58,848 bases of DNA from Streptomyces lacrimifluminis (GCF_014646095.1 NZ_BMMU01000005.1:233365-292212), one strand, 5' to 3'. Counted from the stretch's first letter, positions 17,796 to 26,986 are shown. Program-made: numbers and translations. The notes: generated by a model from the letters alone, not told the origin.

Positions 17796-17898
17796 GCACG
17801 ACGACCCACCGAGGCAGGACGGCGGGCGCTCACCTAGGGCCTCCCGGTCAGCGCACCGTAAGAACTCTCCGTGAACTCCGTAAGTACGCGTCTGTCCG

Positions 17899-20637
17899 TC
17901 AGAACAGACTCAGCAGCGCCTCCGCCGGGTCCGCGAGGACCGTTCCCGCGTCCGGCAGGGGGAGCTCGAACCACACCGTCTTGCCGCGCGGGGTCCGGCG
18001 GGAGCCCCAGGCGGCGCTGAGCAGGCCGACCAGCTGGAGGCCGCGTCCGCCCTCGTCGGTGTCGCGGGCGCGGCGGCGGCGCGGCTGGACGAGGCCCGCG
18101 TCCCACACCTCGCACACCAGCATGCGGTCGAGGAGGAGCCGGAGCCGGATCTCGCCCTCGCCGTAGCGCAGGGCGTTGGTGACCAGCTCGCTGACCAGCA
18201 ACTCCGTGGTGTCGATGAGGGGTTCGAGGCCCCAGGCGGTGAGCTGGGTGCGGGTGTACTCGCGGGCCCGGCCCACACTGCGCGGCTCGCGCGGCAGGGT
18301 CCAGTCGCCGACGGAATCGGCGGGCAGCCCCTGGACACGGGCCATCAGCAGGGCGATGTCGTCCTCGCCGTGGTGGGTGTCGAGGGTGCTGAGGACGTGG
18401 TCGCAGACGTCCTCCAGCTGCTGGGAAGGGTCGCGGAGGGCGCCGACGAACGCCTGGAGGCCCTCGTCGAGGGGGTGGTCGCGGGATTCGACCAGTCCAT
18501 CCGTGTAGAGCGCCAACAGCGAACCTTCGGGTAGTTCGACCTCGACCTCCTCGAAGGGCTCGCCGCCGACACCGAGCGGCATGCCCGGCGGCACGTCGAG
18601 CATCAGCGCGTCCTCGCCGGGTTCGACGAGCACGGGCGGCAGATGGCCTGCGTTGGCGAAGGTGCACCTGCGGGTCACCGAGTCGTAGACCGCGTAGATA
18701 CAGGTCGCGAGGTACACCTCGGAGAGGTCGGCGTCGCGGGGCTGGCGGGCGGCGCGGGTGGCCTGCTGGACGCCGCCGGGGGTACCGAGGCCGCGCGCGA
18801 TCTCGTCCAACGCGGAGAGGACCTCGGCCGGTTCGAGGTCGAGAAGCGCCAGGGTGCGGACGGCGGTACGGAGTTCACCCATGGCGACGGCGGCGCGCAG
18901 CCCCCGTCCCATCACGTCGCCGACCACCAGCGCGGTGCGGTTGCCGGGGAGTTCGATGACGTCGAACCAGTCACCGCCGACCTCGGTGGCCGCGTTGCCG
19001 GGCAGATAGCGGCAGGCGATGTCGAGACCGGAGGCCTCCGGGTCGCCCGGGGGCAGCAGGGAGCGCTGGAGGATCAGCGCCCGCTCGTGCTCACGCCGGT
19101 ACAGCCGGGCGTTGTCGATACAGACGGCGGCCCGCGCGGCCAACTCCCAGGCCAGCGACCGGTCCCGCTCCCCGAACGGCTCGCTGCCCTTCGTACGGGA
19201 GAACTGTGCGAGGCCGACGACGGTGTCGTGGGCGACCATCGGGACGGCCAGCGTGGACTGGATGGCGCCGTTGTCCTCGGCGGGGACGAACTGCGCTCGG
19301 GCGGTGCGCAGGGCGTCCGCGCAGGGCGAGTTGAACGGGAAGTGGTGCACCGCGCCGACGCTCACCGGCTCCTGGCCACCGGCGAAGGGCGCGTCGGAGA
19401 CGGCGCTCGCGAACGCGACGCGGCGGAGCTCGGCACTGCCGTCGGCGAGCCCCGGCGGGGTCTCGTCGCCGGCCAGCAGCCCCTGGTAGAGGTCGACGGT
19501 CGCGAGGTCGCAGAAACCGGGGACGACGACGTCGAGGAGTTCGCGCGCTGTGGTTTCCAGGTCCAGGGAGTTCCCGATGCGGGAGCCGGCCTCGTTCAGA
19601 AGGGCGAGATTGCGCCGTGCGGCGGCGGCCTCGCGGGCGGCGGCGCGGCGGGCGGTGATGTCGAGGGCGAGCCAGGCGACGCCGATGGGGCGGCCGGTGC
19701 CGCTGTGCACGCGGTACAGGTTGACCGACCAGTGCCGGCGCTCGTCGGAGCCGGGGACGAAGCCGGTGATGTGCATGTCCGTTATCGAGTCACCGGTCTC
19801 CAGAACCCGGCGCAGCGTCGCCGAGACCCGCTCGGCCTCGGGAGAGCGCAGGTAGTCGTACACACCGCGGCCCCGGTGGTCGTCGACATCGCCGCCGTAG
19901 ATCGAGGCGAAGCGCTGGTTGGCGCGCCGGACGCGGAGCTCGGTGTCGATCAGCAGGAAGCCGAACGGAGATTGTCCGAAAATCGCCTGCGAGGCGGCGA
20001 GGTCGGTCTCCATCTGCCTCAGCGTCCGGACATCGACGACGATGCAGACGGCGGCCCTCTCGCCCTCCTCCGTCCGCGTCGGCATCACATAGACCTCGGC
20101 GAGCCCCTCCCGGCGGCCCTCCTCGCCCGGTTCGGGCTCGCGGACGCGGAACGGGACGACACCGGTCCACTCCCGGCCGTCGAGGATCTCCGCCATCTTC
20201 CGCTGGCCGCGCTCACGCAGATCGGGGTCGATGAAGGCCTCGATGGGGTCCATGCCCACGGCCCGCGCGGCGGGGATGCCGAAGATCTTCTCGGCGCGCA
20301 GGCTCCACTGGTCGACCAGCCCGTCGGGGCCGATGGAGAAGGACGCCACCTTGATGTAGTCGTAGATCGAGCCGGGAGGGCTGCTCTGCCACATGGGGTC
20401 ACCTGTCACATCACGCGCGCGGTCCTGCGCGGTGTCACGTGTCGTGTCGTGCACCGGATCGCCCATGGTGTCACGCGTGGTTTCACGTGTCGCATCGCGT
20501 ATCGCGTCACCGCCGACGGGGCCCCCGGCGCCCCACGCACGGCGTGACGCACCGGTCGCGGCAGCACCCGCGTCCGCCGCACTCGCGCCGCCCGACGGGT
20601 CCTTGGACTCCGTGGCCTTCGCTGGTATCTCGCTCAC
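17899..20637 (-). CDS. PAS-PAS-GAF-PP2C (SpoIIE)-HATPase multidomain phosphatase/regulator
   Basis: Cytoplasmic signalling protein of 912 aa that probably dephosphorylates an anti-anti-sigma factor. A low-complexity start with repeated TRD/TRET units (about 44-80) is followed by PAS (about 90-205), PAS (about 213-330), GAF (about 345-510), SpoIIE/PP2C (about 530-770) and an RsbW-like HATPase (about 780-895). PP2C metal-site motifs are VGGDWFDV, VGDVMGRGL, FANAGHLPP, YTDGLVESR and GEDDIALL. HATPase motifs are LVSELVTNAL and GGRGLQLV. The GTG at 20637-20635 has GGAGGGGA 8 nt upstream; the longer open frame upstream is intergenic. It follows a stand-alone HATPase gene on the same strand. Confidence 0.93.
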   Translation of the reverse strand: MSEIPAKATESKDPSGGASAADAGAAATGASRRAWGAGGPVGGDAIRDATRETTRDTMGDPVHDTTRDTAQDRARDVTGDPMWQSSPPGSIYDYIKVASFSIGPDGLVDQWSLRAEKIFGIPAARAVGMDPIEAFIDPDLRERGQRKMAEILDGREWTGVVPFRVREPEPGEEGRREGLAEVYVMPTRTEEGERAAVCIVVDVRTLRQMETDLAASQAIFGQSPFGFLLIDTELRVRRANQRFASIYGGDVDDHRGRGVYDYLRSPEAERVSATLRRVLETGDSITDMHITGFVPGSDERRHWSVNLYRVHSGTGRPIGVAWLALDITARRAAAREAAAARRNLALLNEAGSRIGNSLDLETTARELLDVVVPGFCDLATVDLYQGLLAGDETPPGLADGSAELRRVAFASAVSDAPFAGGQEPVSVGAVHHFPFNSPCADALRTARAQFVPAEDNGAIQSTLAVPMVAHDTVVGLAQFSRTKGSEPFGERDRSLAWELAARAAVCIDNARLYRREHERALILQRSLLPPGDPEASGLDIACRYLPGNAATEVGGDWFDVIELPGNRTALVVGDVMGRGLRAAVAMGELRTAVRTLALLDLEPAEVLSALDEIARGLGTPGGVQQATRAARQPRDADLSEVYLATCIYAVYDSVTRRCTFANAGHLPPVLVEPGEDALMLDVPPGMPLGVGGEPFEEVEVELPEGSLLALYTDGLVESRDHPLDEGLQAFVGALRDPSQQLEDVCDHVLSTLDTHHGEDDIALLMARVQGLPADSVGDWTLPREPRSVGRAREYTRTQLTAWGLEPLIDTTELLVSELVTNALRYGEGEIRLRLLLDRMLVCEVWDAGLVQPRRRRARDTDEGGRGLQLVGLLSAAWGSRRTPRGKTVWFELPLPDAGTVLADPAEALLSLF

Positions 20638-20947
20638 GCGAACCGTCCCCTCCAGCTCACCGCGTCCGGCACCGGTCACCGGGGGCGGCTGCCCGCAGTA
20701 TCCAGCACTACGGCGCCCCACAACACGGTGTTCACGATCACGGGACAATCCCGATGCTTTTCGGACCGGCCCGCGACCACACTCCCAGTCTTCTAACCAG
20801 GGGACCACCGGTCGAACCACTATTGACGACAACTGCCAGTGGCCTGAACCACACGGCAGACGGAGGGGGAGCGGGCGTACCACCGCCGTGCACCCCGGCG
20901 CGCGGTTCGTGATGGCCGGGACACCGGGTTCCCCGCCCGGTCGGGTC
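20638..20947. other. 310-nt intergenic region, probable promoter of the PP2C gene
   Basis: It lies between two minus-strand genes and should hold the promoter of the PP2C gene. It has AT-richer stretches near 20745-20760 and 20795-20835. I see no convincing -35/-10 pair or small gene. Confidence 0.4.
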
Positions 20948-21355
20948 TCATCCCGGTACCGGCAGTTCGAACCACACCGTCTTGCCCGCGTCGGCGGAGC
21001 GGGTTCCCCAGCGGCTGGACGAGTGGGCCACCAGCTGGAGGCCCCGGCCGCCCTCCTCCTCGGGGCCGGCGGCGCGCTCGCGGGGTGGGTCGGGCAGCGG
21101 GTCGGAGACCTCGACCAGGAGCGTGGCCACACTCCCGGCGGGTCGCACCAGCCGTACCCCGATGGGGCCCGTGGCATGTCTGAGGGAGTTGGTCACCAAC
21201 TCGCTGACCAGCAGCGCGGCGATTTCCCCGAGGGTGTCGAGCCCCCAGTCGCGGAGTTGGCCGCGGACGACCGTGCGGGCTCCGCGGACGGCGCCGGGCT
21301 CCGCGGGAAAACTCCACTCGGCACAGTCGCCTTCGGTGTCGATCACGCCGATCAC
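20948..21355 (-). CDS. Stand-alone HATPase (RsbW-like anti-sigma/serine kinase family)
   Basis: A 135-aa protein that is essentially one GHKL ATPase domain, the type used by anti-sigma factors and serine kinases. Motifs are LVSELVTNSLRH (N box), VEVSDPLPD (G1-like) and GGRGLQLV (G2-like), ending GKTVWFELPVPG. The final 100 residues closely resemble the C-terminal HATPase of the adjacent PP2C protein. The start is GTG with only a weak GGGAA nearby. A second GTG three codons later is possible. Partner sigma or anti-sigma factor unknown. Confidence 0.88.
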   Translation of the reverse strand: MIGVIDTEGDCAEWSFPAEPGAVRGARTVVRGQLRDWGLDTLGEIAALLVSELVTNSLRHATGPIGVRLVRPAGSVATLLVEVSDPLPDPPRERAAGPEEEGGRGLQLVAHSSSRWGTRSADAGKTVWFELPVPG

Positions 21356-21548
21356 TTCCCAGCCAGCGACCCACCCATGTCCGGTTTCGTGGGGTTAATG
21401 GGCACATACCCGGTATTCAGCGCCGATTACCGCCTCCAAGGGCGCACTGTGGCACGAACGGCGTAGGGGGCGCGCACACCAGGCGCCCCACAGGCCCCAC
21501 GAGCCGCTCGTCAAGTCGGCCATCGCGCCGCTCGTCGAGCCGCGAGGG

Positions 21549-21998
21549 TCACCCCAGCCGGGCTGCCGCTTCCCGTACCGCCGGCACGTCCTGATCCAGC
21601 CAGTCCACGTCCCAGATCTCGGCCGGGGCCAGCCAGCGCAGTTCGTCGTGATCCTGGAGCGGCTCGGGCTCGGCCGAGCCGGCCGGGAGCCGCGCGGTCC
21701 AGACGCGCAGGACGTACGGCGCCTTCAGGGGCCACTCCCCGGGGATGCGCTCATCGGGTTCCGCGTCGACGCCCAGTTCCTCGCGCAGTTCGCGCACGAG
21801 AGCGGCCTCCGGCGCCTCACCCGGTTCGACCTTGCCGCCGGGCAGCTCCCAGCGGCCTGCCAGCTCGGGGGGCGCGCTGCGGCGGGCGGCGAGGAGGCGT
21901 CCGTCGCGCAGCAGGGCGGCTCCCACGACCACGACCCGCCCCTCGACCGCGCGCTCCGGCGCTGCCGCCGGCTCCGTCCGTTCCGTCCGTTCCGTCAT
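21549..21998 (-). CDS. Nudix hydrolase (MutT-like)
   Basis: A 149-aa pyrophosphohydrolase. The full Nudix box GX5EX7REUXEEXGU is present at residues 54-77 (GGKVEPGEAPEAALVRELRE followed by ELGV). Downstream, DELRWLAP matches the MutT/CTP-pyrophosphohydrolase group that removes oxidised or modified nucleotides. The N-terminal 17 residues (repeated TERTERTEP) are variable, so the true start could be later. The upstream ribosome-binding site is weak. It ends 150-200 nt from the HATPase gene on the same strand. Exact substrate cannot be read from the sequence. Confidence 0.9.
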   Translation of the reverse strand: MTERTERTEPAAAPERAVEGRVVVVGAALLRDGRLLAARRSAPPELAGRWELPGGKVEPGEAPEAALVRELREELGVDAEPDERIPGEWPLKAPYVLRVWTARLPAGSAEPEPLQDHDELRWLAPAEIWDVDWLDQDVPAVREAAARLG

Positions 21999-22078
21999 GG
22001 GCCGGAGCCTACGGGAGCCTGGATCACCGGTCCCATGTCACCCGGTTCGCGGGATCACCTGGTTCCGCCCGGCCCGTT

Positions 22079-22246
22079 CTACCCGATCCGCTCGACCCAG
22101 TAGAGCTGCTTGTGGCCGCGGTCGTCGAGGCTGTCGGCGATCTTCTGCGCCTCCGCACGGGTCGCGTACCGGCCCACGCGGTAGCGATTGCCGTTGTCGT
22201 CCTGCCGTATGACAAGCCAGGGAAGAGTGATCGTCCCGTCGGTCAT
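22079..22246 (-). CDS. Small SPOR-like protein, 55 aa
   Basis: A short protein with start MTDGTITLPWLVIRQ and segment NRYRVGRYATRAEAQKIADS, ending KQLYWVERIG. The pattern of a beta strand, Ala-rich helix and closing strand resembles a single SPOR/sporulation-related repeat that binds peptidoglycan, but there is no signal peptide, so the assignment is tentative. GGAGGGG lies 4-5 nt before the ATG. It is conserved in form with small proteins annotated SPOR-like in Streptomyces. The Nudix gene is 80 nt downstream on the same strand and may be cotranscribed. Confidence 0.8.
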   Translation of the reverse strand: MTDGTITLPWLVIRQDDNGNRYRVGRYATRAEAQKIADSLDDRGHKQLYWVERIG

Positions 22247-22601
22247 GGAGCCCCTCCACTTCCCGCCCCCGGCTTGCGCCGCGCCCCGCCCGCCAAGGAA
22301 ACCGCAATCCGCATATGCCCGAGCCTACGCCTAACCTTTACGCAGCGAACACGACTTTTCACAAAGAGGTACGCCAACCGGCCAGCGGTGAGGGGCGCGC
22401 GACGTCGAACGCGCCGCCGAAAGTGCACGGTGCGTCCGGTCAGCGGCCCGCCACGCCCCTCAGGGCGACCTGCGAGAACGGCCAGAATCCAACGGCCCGG
22501 CGGGCAGCGGCGGTTGGCGGGGCAGCGGTGAAGGGGGGAGCGTTCGGGAGGCCAACCGCCCCTGGACGTGCGCTGCTTCACCAGGTCCGGGGCGGCGGGG
22601 G
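22247..22601. other. 355-nt intergenic region upstream of the SPOR-like gene
   Basis: No gene seen. The AT-richer segment 22320-22375 probably holds the SPOR-like gene promoter. On the minus strand a TAGGCT hexamer near 22323-22328 could be a -10, with TTCGCT 16 nt upstream as a poor -35. The remainder is plain GC-rich sequence. Confidence 0.35.
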
Positions 22602-23354
22602 CTACTTCACCGGCAGGTGGTACGCCACCTGGTAGCGGTCCGCCGGGATCACGACGTCGGCCGTCTCGACCGGACGCCCCGAGGCGTAGTACGTACGCTG
22701 CACGACGATCACCACATGCCCGGGGACACCGCCCAGGGCCTGCAGTTCCTCGGCGAGGCCGGGGCGGGCGCCGACCTCCTCCGTGACGTTGTCCACGATC
22801 ACGTCGATGGCCGCCATGCGCTCGACGACACCCATCCCGCCGAGCGGGCCCTCCTCGGGCAGCATCACCGGCGTACGGCCGGTGACGGCGAGGGGCTCCC
22901 AGGAGGTGGAGAGCATCATCACCTCGCCGGCGTCCCGGAAGACGTACTTCGTGCGCATCACGCGATCGCCGGGCTGGAGGGAGAGCCGCTCCGCGACGGC
23001 GCCGCTCGCCCCGGTCTGCGCGCTGCTGGACTCCCAGGTGCCGCGCGCCTCCGCGTCGGACTGCTCCTGACGGAACGGCGTCGCGCCGCCTTCCGGACGG
23101 AAGCCGGAGCGGGCGATCCTGCGCGGCACGGGCCGCTCACGCACATACGTGCCCGACCCCGAGCGGCCCTCGACGAGGCCCTCCGCCATGAGCACCTTGC
23201 GCGCCTCCAGCGCGACCGTGTCCGAGACGCCGTACTCCTCCCGGATCCTGGCCTGGGAGGGGAGGCGGGTGTGCGGTGGCAGTGAACCGTCGACGATCTT
23301 GTTGCGTAGATCACCCGCGACACGCAGGTAGGCCGGCTGTTCACCGAATGTCAC
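22602..23354 (-). CDS. GntR-family regulator (HutC/UTRA type)
   Basis: DNA-binding repressor of 250 aa. The N-terminal winged helix (about 1-75) has the GntR pattern YLRVAGDLRNKIVDGSLPP, LPSQARIREEYGVS and VEGRSGSGTYV. The rest (about 85-245) fits the UTRA ligand-binding domain that senses small metabolites in the HutC subfamily (LQPGDRVMRTKYVF, YYASGRPVETADVVIPADRY). The GTG has GGGAG 7 nt upstream. It is a solitary gene, so its target is unclear; the adjacent SPOR-like gene is unlikely to be the main target. Confidence 0.93.
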   Translation of the reverse strand: MTFGEQPAYLRVAGDLRNKIVDGSLPPHTRLPSQARIREEYGVSDTVALEARKVLMAEGLVEGRSGSGTYVRERPVPRRIARSGFRPEGGATPFRQEQSDAEARGTWESSSAQTGASGAVAERLSLQPGDRVMRTKYVFRDAGEVMMLSTSWEPLAVTGRTPVMLPEEGPLGGMGVVERMAAIDVIVDNVTEEVGARPGLAEELQALGGVPGHVVIVVQRTYYASGRPVETADVVIPADRYQVAYHLPVK

Positions 23355-23550
23355 GGACCGCTCCCATCAGGTTGTACAGACAGCGACAGCCTGGCAACCA
23401 TGGGTTGCGACATGCAAGCAAAGGCCAGAGAATCACTCGATGTGATGACTTGGGTCGTCGGGGGGCATGGCGCGCTCAGGACAGCGGGCAGGGGCGCAGG
23501 CGCGACGCAGGCAGGTTCTCCCCGTTCCGGCAGCCGTCACACCTCGGCGA

Positions 23551-24741
23551 TCAGACCTCGATGCCGGTGTCCCCCTCGCCACCGCCTCCGTCGCCTCCGC
23601 CGCTGCCGCCCTCCGGATCGTACGAGGGCGGGGTCGTCGCGAGCCCCAGGGCCTTGCGCGGGGTGACCGTACGCTCCGCGTCGAGCAGCGCGTTGCCGGT
23701 GTCGTAGTGGTCGTAGAAGGTGTCGACGTCGGTGGACTCGGCGGCCTTCGCCCACTCCTCGCGCGCGCTGCGCAGGTTCTTCACGAGGTCCGCGACGCTG
23801 GGCGAGGCGGCAGGGGCGAACCGGTGTTCGGTGAGCAGGCGCGTCTGCTCGTCGAGCGCGACCGTCACCCGCCGCGCCCATGCCCTGTATCCCGGCAGGT
23901 CGTCGTCGACGTACGCGTCGTCGGGCGCCGTGTCCATCGCCGCGTTGAGGACGTGGGCCGCCTTCAGGTACGCGAGCTGGTCGGCGTCGAGCGTCGTCTC
24001 GTCCTTGCGCAGCGAGCCGGTGAGGGTGCCGTCCGGGTCGACGCTGCCGAAGACACAGGTGACCTCACGGTCGCCGAGGCGCCAGCTCTGGCTGGTCGGG
24101 GTGAGGTAGTAGACGTCGGCCTCGTCCGGCAGGGCCCAGGCGTCCATCGCGTACCGGTCCTCAAGGGCGTAGCACTTGTCGTCGGCGACCTCGGTGACGC
24201 GGTCGTCGCCCGGGTAGGCACCGGCCGGCAGCTTGAAGCTCGCGAACACCTCGCCGTCGTGCGCGCCGGCGCAGGGCACGGGGTCGACGTCGTAGGTGAA
24301 GCCCTCCAGGGAGCCGTCCGGGGCGTTGAAACAGTCGCCCTTGACGAGGGAGAAGGTGCTGTTGTTCTCCTTGGCGGCGTCCTTGAAGCCGTCCCAGGCG
24401 TCGGACAGCCCGTTGGTGCCGAGCAGCAGGGCCCAGAGCGCGAGACCGACGGTCGACAGCACGGATCCGGCGATCGCCATGCCCTTCCCGCGCTCCCCCT
24501 TCTTCCGGATCTGCACGAGTGCGGCGACCCCGAGGACCAGGCCGAGGCCGGGCAGGAAGCAGAGGACGCCGAGCACGAGGGAGGCGATGGCGACGCCGTT
24601 GACGGGGGCCGGGCGGTTGTACGGGGAGTAGCCCTGGGGCCAGGAGGCGTAGGGGCCCTGGGGGTAGGGCTGGGGATGGCCCTGGTACGAGGGGTACGGC
24701 GGCTGCGGCTGGTCGGGTCCGGGGGGCGGGGGTATGGCCAC
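23551..24741 (-). CDS. DUF4190/septum-formation-domain membrane protein
   Basis: A 396-aa membrane protein. Residues 1-45 are a Pro/Tyr/Gln-rich cytoplasmic tail (QPPYPSYQGHPQPYPQGPYA). Two membrane segments follow (VNGVAIASLVLGVLCFLPGL and about 20 residues later MAIAGSVLSTVGLALWALLL), typical of DUF4190. The exposed remainder starts with the septum-formation-type motif GDCFNAPDG...VPCAGAHDGEVFASF, with paired Cys residues (also DKCYAL, VTCVF), and ends in a Gly/Asp-rich tail. The GTG at 24741 has GAGGAG about 10 nt upstream; longer frames are spurious. The family name comes from an actinobacterial domain whose biochemical role is not established. Confidence 0.85.
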   Translation of the reverse strand: MAIPPPPGPDQPQPPYPSYQGHPQPYPQGPYASWPQGYSPYNRPAPVNGVAIASLVLGVLCFLPGLGLVLGVAALVQIRKKGERGKGMAIAGSVLSTVGLALWALLLGTNGLSDAWDGFKDAAKENNSTFSLVKGDCFNAPDGSLEGFTYDVDPVPCAGAHDGEVFASFKLPAGAYPGDDRVTEVADDKCYALEDRYAMDAWALPDEADVYYLTPTSQSWRLGDREVTCVFGSVDPDGTLTGSLRKDETTLDADQLAYLKAAHVLNAAMDTAPDDAYVDDDLPGYRAWARRVTVALDEQTRLLTEHRFAPAASPSVADLVKNLRSAREEWAKAAESTDVDTFYDHYDTGNALLDAERTVTPRKALGLATTPPSYDPEGGSGGGDGGGGEGDTGIEV

Positions 24742-24809
24742 GAGTGCCGGGCTCCTCGTCGGGTGATGTGAACTGGCGTGCGACTTGGCGCATGGTAGGG
24801 CTTTCCTCT

Positions 24810-24912
24810 CCCCCGCCGCCCCTACCCGTCCCATCCTGTCCCTGGGGCCTGCGCCCCCAGACCCCCGCTGTCGGCCCTGAAGGGGCCTCGTCCCCAAACG
24901 CCGGACGGGCTG
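24810..24912 (+). repeat. Intergenic repeat family 1, copy A
   Basis: It shares an identical 27-nt block (24810-24836) with copy C at 55451-55477. It also shares the later core GCCCCCAGACCCCC and the closing CGCCGGACGGGCTG with both other copies. Two hairpins can form: an imperfect CTGGGG/CCCCAG stem, and GCCC-TGAAG-GGGC at 24874-24886. It lies in a divergent intergenic region, so it is not a terminator for either neighbour. It ends 81 nt before the plus-strand start at 24994. Confidence 0.75.
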
Positions 24913-24993
24913 AAATGCCCGGGCCTGGGCTGTAGGGACGGGGGGCGGGTGGGCGGGCGGGTGGGAAACCCCGTACGCCAATACTCTGCGTAC

Positions 24994-26109
24994 ATGAGCC
25001 CACTGCCGGACTGTTACTGCCCGACGGACGGCACCCGCGTCCCCGGAGGCACCCTCGTCTGGTGCTGCCCTCTCTGCCGAGGCCCGCTGGACCTCGACTT
25101 CGCACCCACCCCGGCGCCCCTCAAATCCCTCACCGGCAGGGTCAACTCCCTGTGGCGCTACGCGGAGACGCTCCCCCTCTCCGGCCCCGCCACCAGCCTC
25201 GGCGAGGGCCGCACCCCCCTTGTGGAACTGCGTGACGGCATCTCGGCGAAGCTCGACTTCCTGATGCCGACCCTCTCCTTCAAGGACCGGGGCGCGGTGC
25301 TCCTGGCCGAACTGGCCCGCCGGCTGGACTCCGGTCAGGTGGTCGCCGACAGCAGTGGCAACGCGGGTACGGCGATCGCCGCGTACTGCGCCCGCGCCCG
25401 GCTGCCCTGCACGGTGTACGTCCCCGAGGGCACCTCCGCGAAGAAGCTGGAGCAGATCCGGGCGCACGGGGCGAGCGTGCGGGTGATCGACGGGGACCGG
25501 GAAGCCGCGGCGGCAGCGGCCCGCGAGGCGGCGGACGCCCCGGGCACGTTCTACGCCTCCCACGTCTACAACCCGTACTTCCTGCACGGCACGAAGACAT
25601 ACGTCCACGAGCTGTGGGAGGACATGGGAGGCCGCCTCCCGGACATCGTCGTCGTACCGGTCGGCAACGGCACCCTGCTGCTGGGCGCGGCCCTCGCTGT
25701 CGCCGAACTGCACTCGGCGGGGCTCATCGACCGGCGGCCCGCCCTGTACGCCGTCCAGTCGGCCGCGGTCGCCCCGCTGGCGCACGCCTGGGCAGAGGGC
25801 GCCTCCGACCTGACCGGTCTCGCCCCGCCCCCGGCGTCGCCCACCCTCGCCGAGGGCATCGCGATCCCCCACCCGCCCCGGGCCCGCCAGATCCTGCGCG
25901 CGGTACGCGACTCGGGCGGCACGTTCCTGACGGTGACGGAGGATCAGATCCGGCACGCGCAACGGGACTTGGCGTCCCAGGGGCTGTACGTGGAGTCGAC
26001 CGGGGTGGCCTGCTGGGCGGCGGTACGGGAGGGAGCGCTCGGGGCGCGATCAGCGGTGGTGCCGTTGTGCGGGGCGGGACTCAAGACAGGCCTGGCGCCG
26101 CCGGTCTGA
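24994..26109 (+). CDS. Threonine-synthase-like PLP enzyme (fold type II)
   Basis: A 371-aa PLP-dependent lyase. An N-terminal Cys pattern (DCYCPTDG...WCCPLC) looks like a zinc ribbon. The PLP lysine is in LSFKDRGA, the phosphate-binding loop is SSGNAGTA and the C-terminal cofactor motif is CGAGLKTG. The length and motifs fit threonine synthase-like proteins. True thrC of Streptomyces normally sits with hom and thrB, so this is probably a paralogue with another beta-elimination or replacement substrate. The ATG lacks a Shine-Dalgarno but TACTCT lies 6 nt upstream, suggesting a leaderless mRNA. A 15-codon-longer start is unlikely. It is convergent with the SDR gene. Confidence 0.85.
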   Translation: MSPLPDCYCPTDGTRVPGGTLVWCCPLCRGPLDLDFAPTPAPLKSLTGRVNSLWRYAETLPLSGPATSLGEGRTPLVELRDGISAKLDFLMPTLSFKDRGAVLLAELARRLDSGQVVADSSGNAGTAIAAYCARARLPCTVYVPEGTSAKKLEQIRAHGASVRVIDGDREAAAAAAREAADAPGTFYASHVYNPYFLHGTKTYVHELWEDMGGRLPDIVVVPVGNGTLLLGAALAVAELHSAGLIDRRPALYAVQSAAVAPLAHAWAEGASDLTGLAPPPASPTLAEGIAIPHPPRARQILRAVRDSGGTFLTVTEDQIRHAQRDLASQGLYVESTGVACWAAVREGALGARSAVVPLCGAGLKTGLAPPV

Positions 26110-26137
26110 CGTCGGGCCCGATACCCGGCCCGACGTC
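26108..26137. terminator. Bidirectional hairpin terminator overlapping a stop codon
   Basis: GACGTCGGGCC at 26108-26118 is perfectly complementary to GGCCCGACGTC at 26127-26137, with an 8-nt loop. Its left edge overlaps the TGA (26107-26109) of the threonine-synthase-like gene. The convergent SDR gene ends at 26150. It can serve both transcripts. Confidence 0.82.
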
Positions 26138-26149
26138 CGGCTCGCCACG

Positions 26150-26986
26150 TCAGCCGCCGTCGAACCCCGTCGCCCGCGCGCGCTTCTCCCAGCCGACGAC
26201 ATCTCCCCGTACCTGCTCGAGATGGCCGAGTACGCCGGTGACCGCGTCGTCGCCCAGGGGCAGGCGCAGCGGTGTGTCCTGGGCGTCGAGGGCCGCGAGG
26301 ATCAGGGCCGCGGCCTTCGCCGGGTCGCCGCTCTGGGCGCCGTCGCTCTCGGCGACCATCCGGCGGGAAGCGCCGACCGTGCGGACGTAGACGCCGAGGT
26401 CCCGGCTGGCGCCTGCGCGGCCCTTGTCGAACAGCTCGGTCCTGAAGGCACCCGGTTCGACGATCAGCACCTTGATCCCGAACTGCCGGACCTCCGCCGC
26501 GAGCGCCTCGGACATGCCCTCCAGCGCGAACTTCGTCGCGCTGTACGCCCCGAAGCCCGGCGCGGAGATCTGCCCGCCCACGCTGCTCATCTGCACGATC
26601 GCGCCCGAGCCACGCTGCCGCATGTGCGGCAGCACGGCCCGTACGAGCGCGGCGGGCCCGAACACGTGCAGGTCGAACAGGTCACGCAGTTCGGCGTCGG
26701 TGGTCTCCTCAACGGCACCGACGTGGGTACGCCCCGCGTTGTTGACGAGCACGTCGATCCGCCCGTGCCACGCGACGACGTCCTCCACGGCGGTCCTGAC
26801 CGCGGCCTGGTCGGTGACGTCCAGGCGCAGTGCCTGGACCTGTTTGGGGTGGGCGGCCACAAAGCCGTCCAGCGCGCCCGTCCGTCGTGCGGCGCCGATG
26901 ACCACGTCTCCCGCCGCGACCGCCGCCTCGGCGACGGCGCGCCCGAAGCCACTGCTCGCACCGGTGATGAACCAGACCCTGCTCAT
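26150..26986 (-). CDS. Short-chain dehydrogenase/reductase
   Basis: A 278-aa NAD(P)-dependent oxidoreductase of the classical SDR type. The cofactor motif is TGASSGFG (TGxxxGxG). NNAG is in VLVNNAGRT, the catalytic Ser is in VQMSSVGG, and YSATK supplies the YxxxK pair. The following KFALEGMSEALAAEVRQFGIK is typical of the YjgI/retinol-dehydrogenase-like SDR group. The ATG at 26986-26984 has GGAGGG 8 nt upstream; an earlier in-frame start is unsupported. Substrate unknown. It is convergent with the threonine-synthase-like gene. Confidence 0.92.
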   Translation of the reverse strand: MSRVWFITGASSGFGRAVAEAAVAAGDVVIGAARRTGALDGFVAAHPKQVQALRLDVTDQAAVRTAVEDVVAWHGRIDVLVNNAGRTHVGAVEETTDAELRDLFDLHVFGPAALVRAVLPHMRQRGSGAIVQMSSVGGQISAPGFGAYSATKFALEGMSEALAAEVRQFGIKVLIVEPGAFRTELFDKGRAGASRDLGVYVRTVGASRRMVAESDGAQSGDPAKAAALILAALDAQDTPLRLPLGDDAVTGVLGHLEQVRGDVVGWEKRARATGFDGG

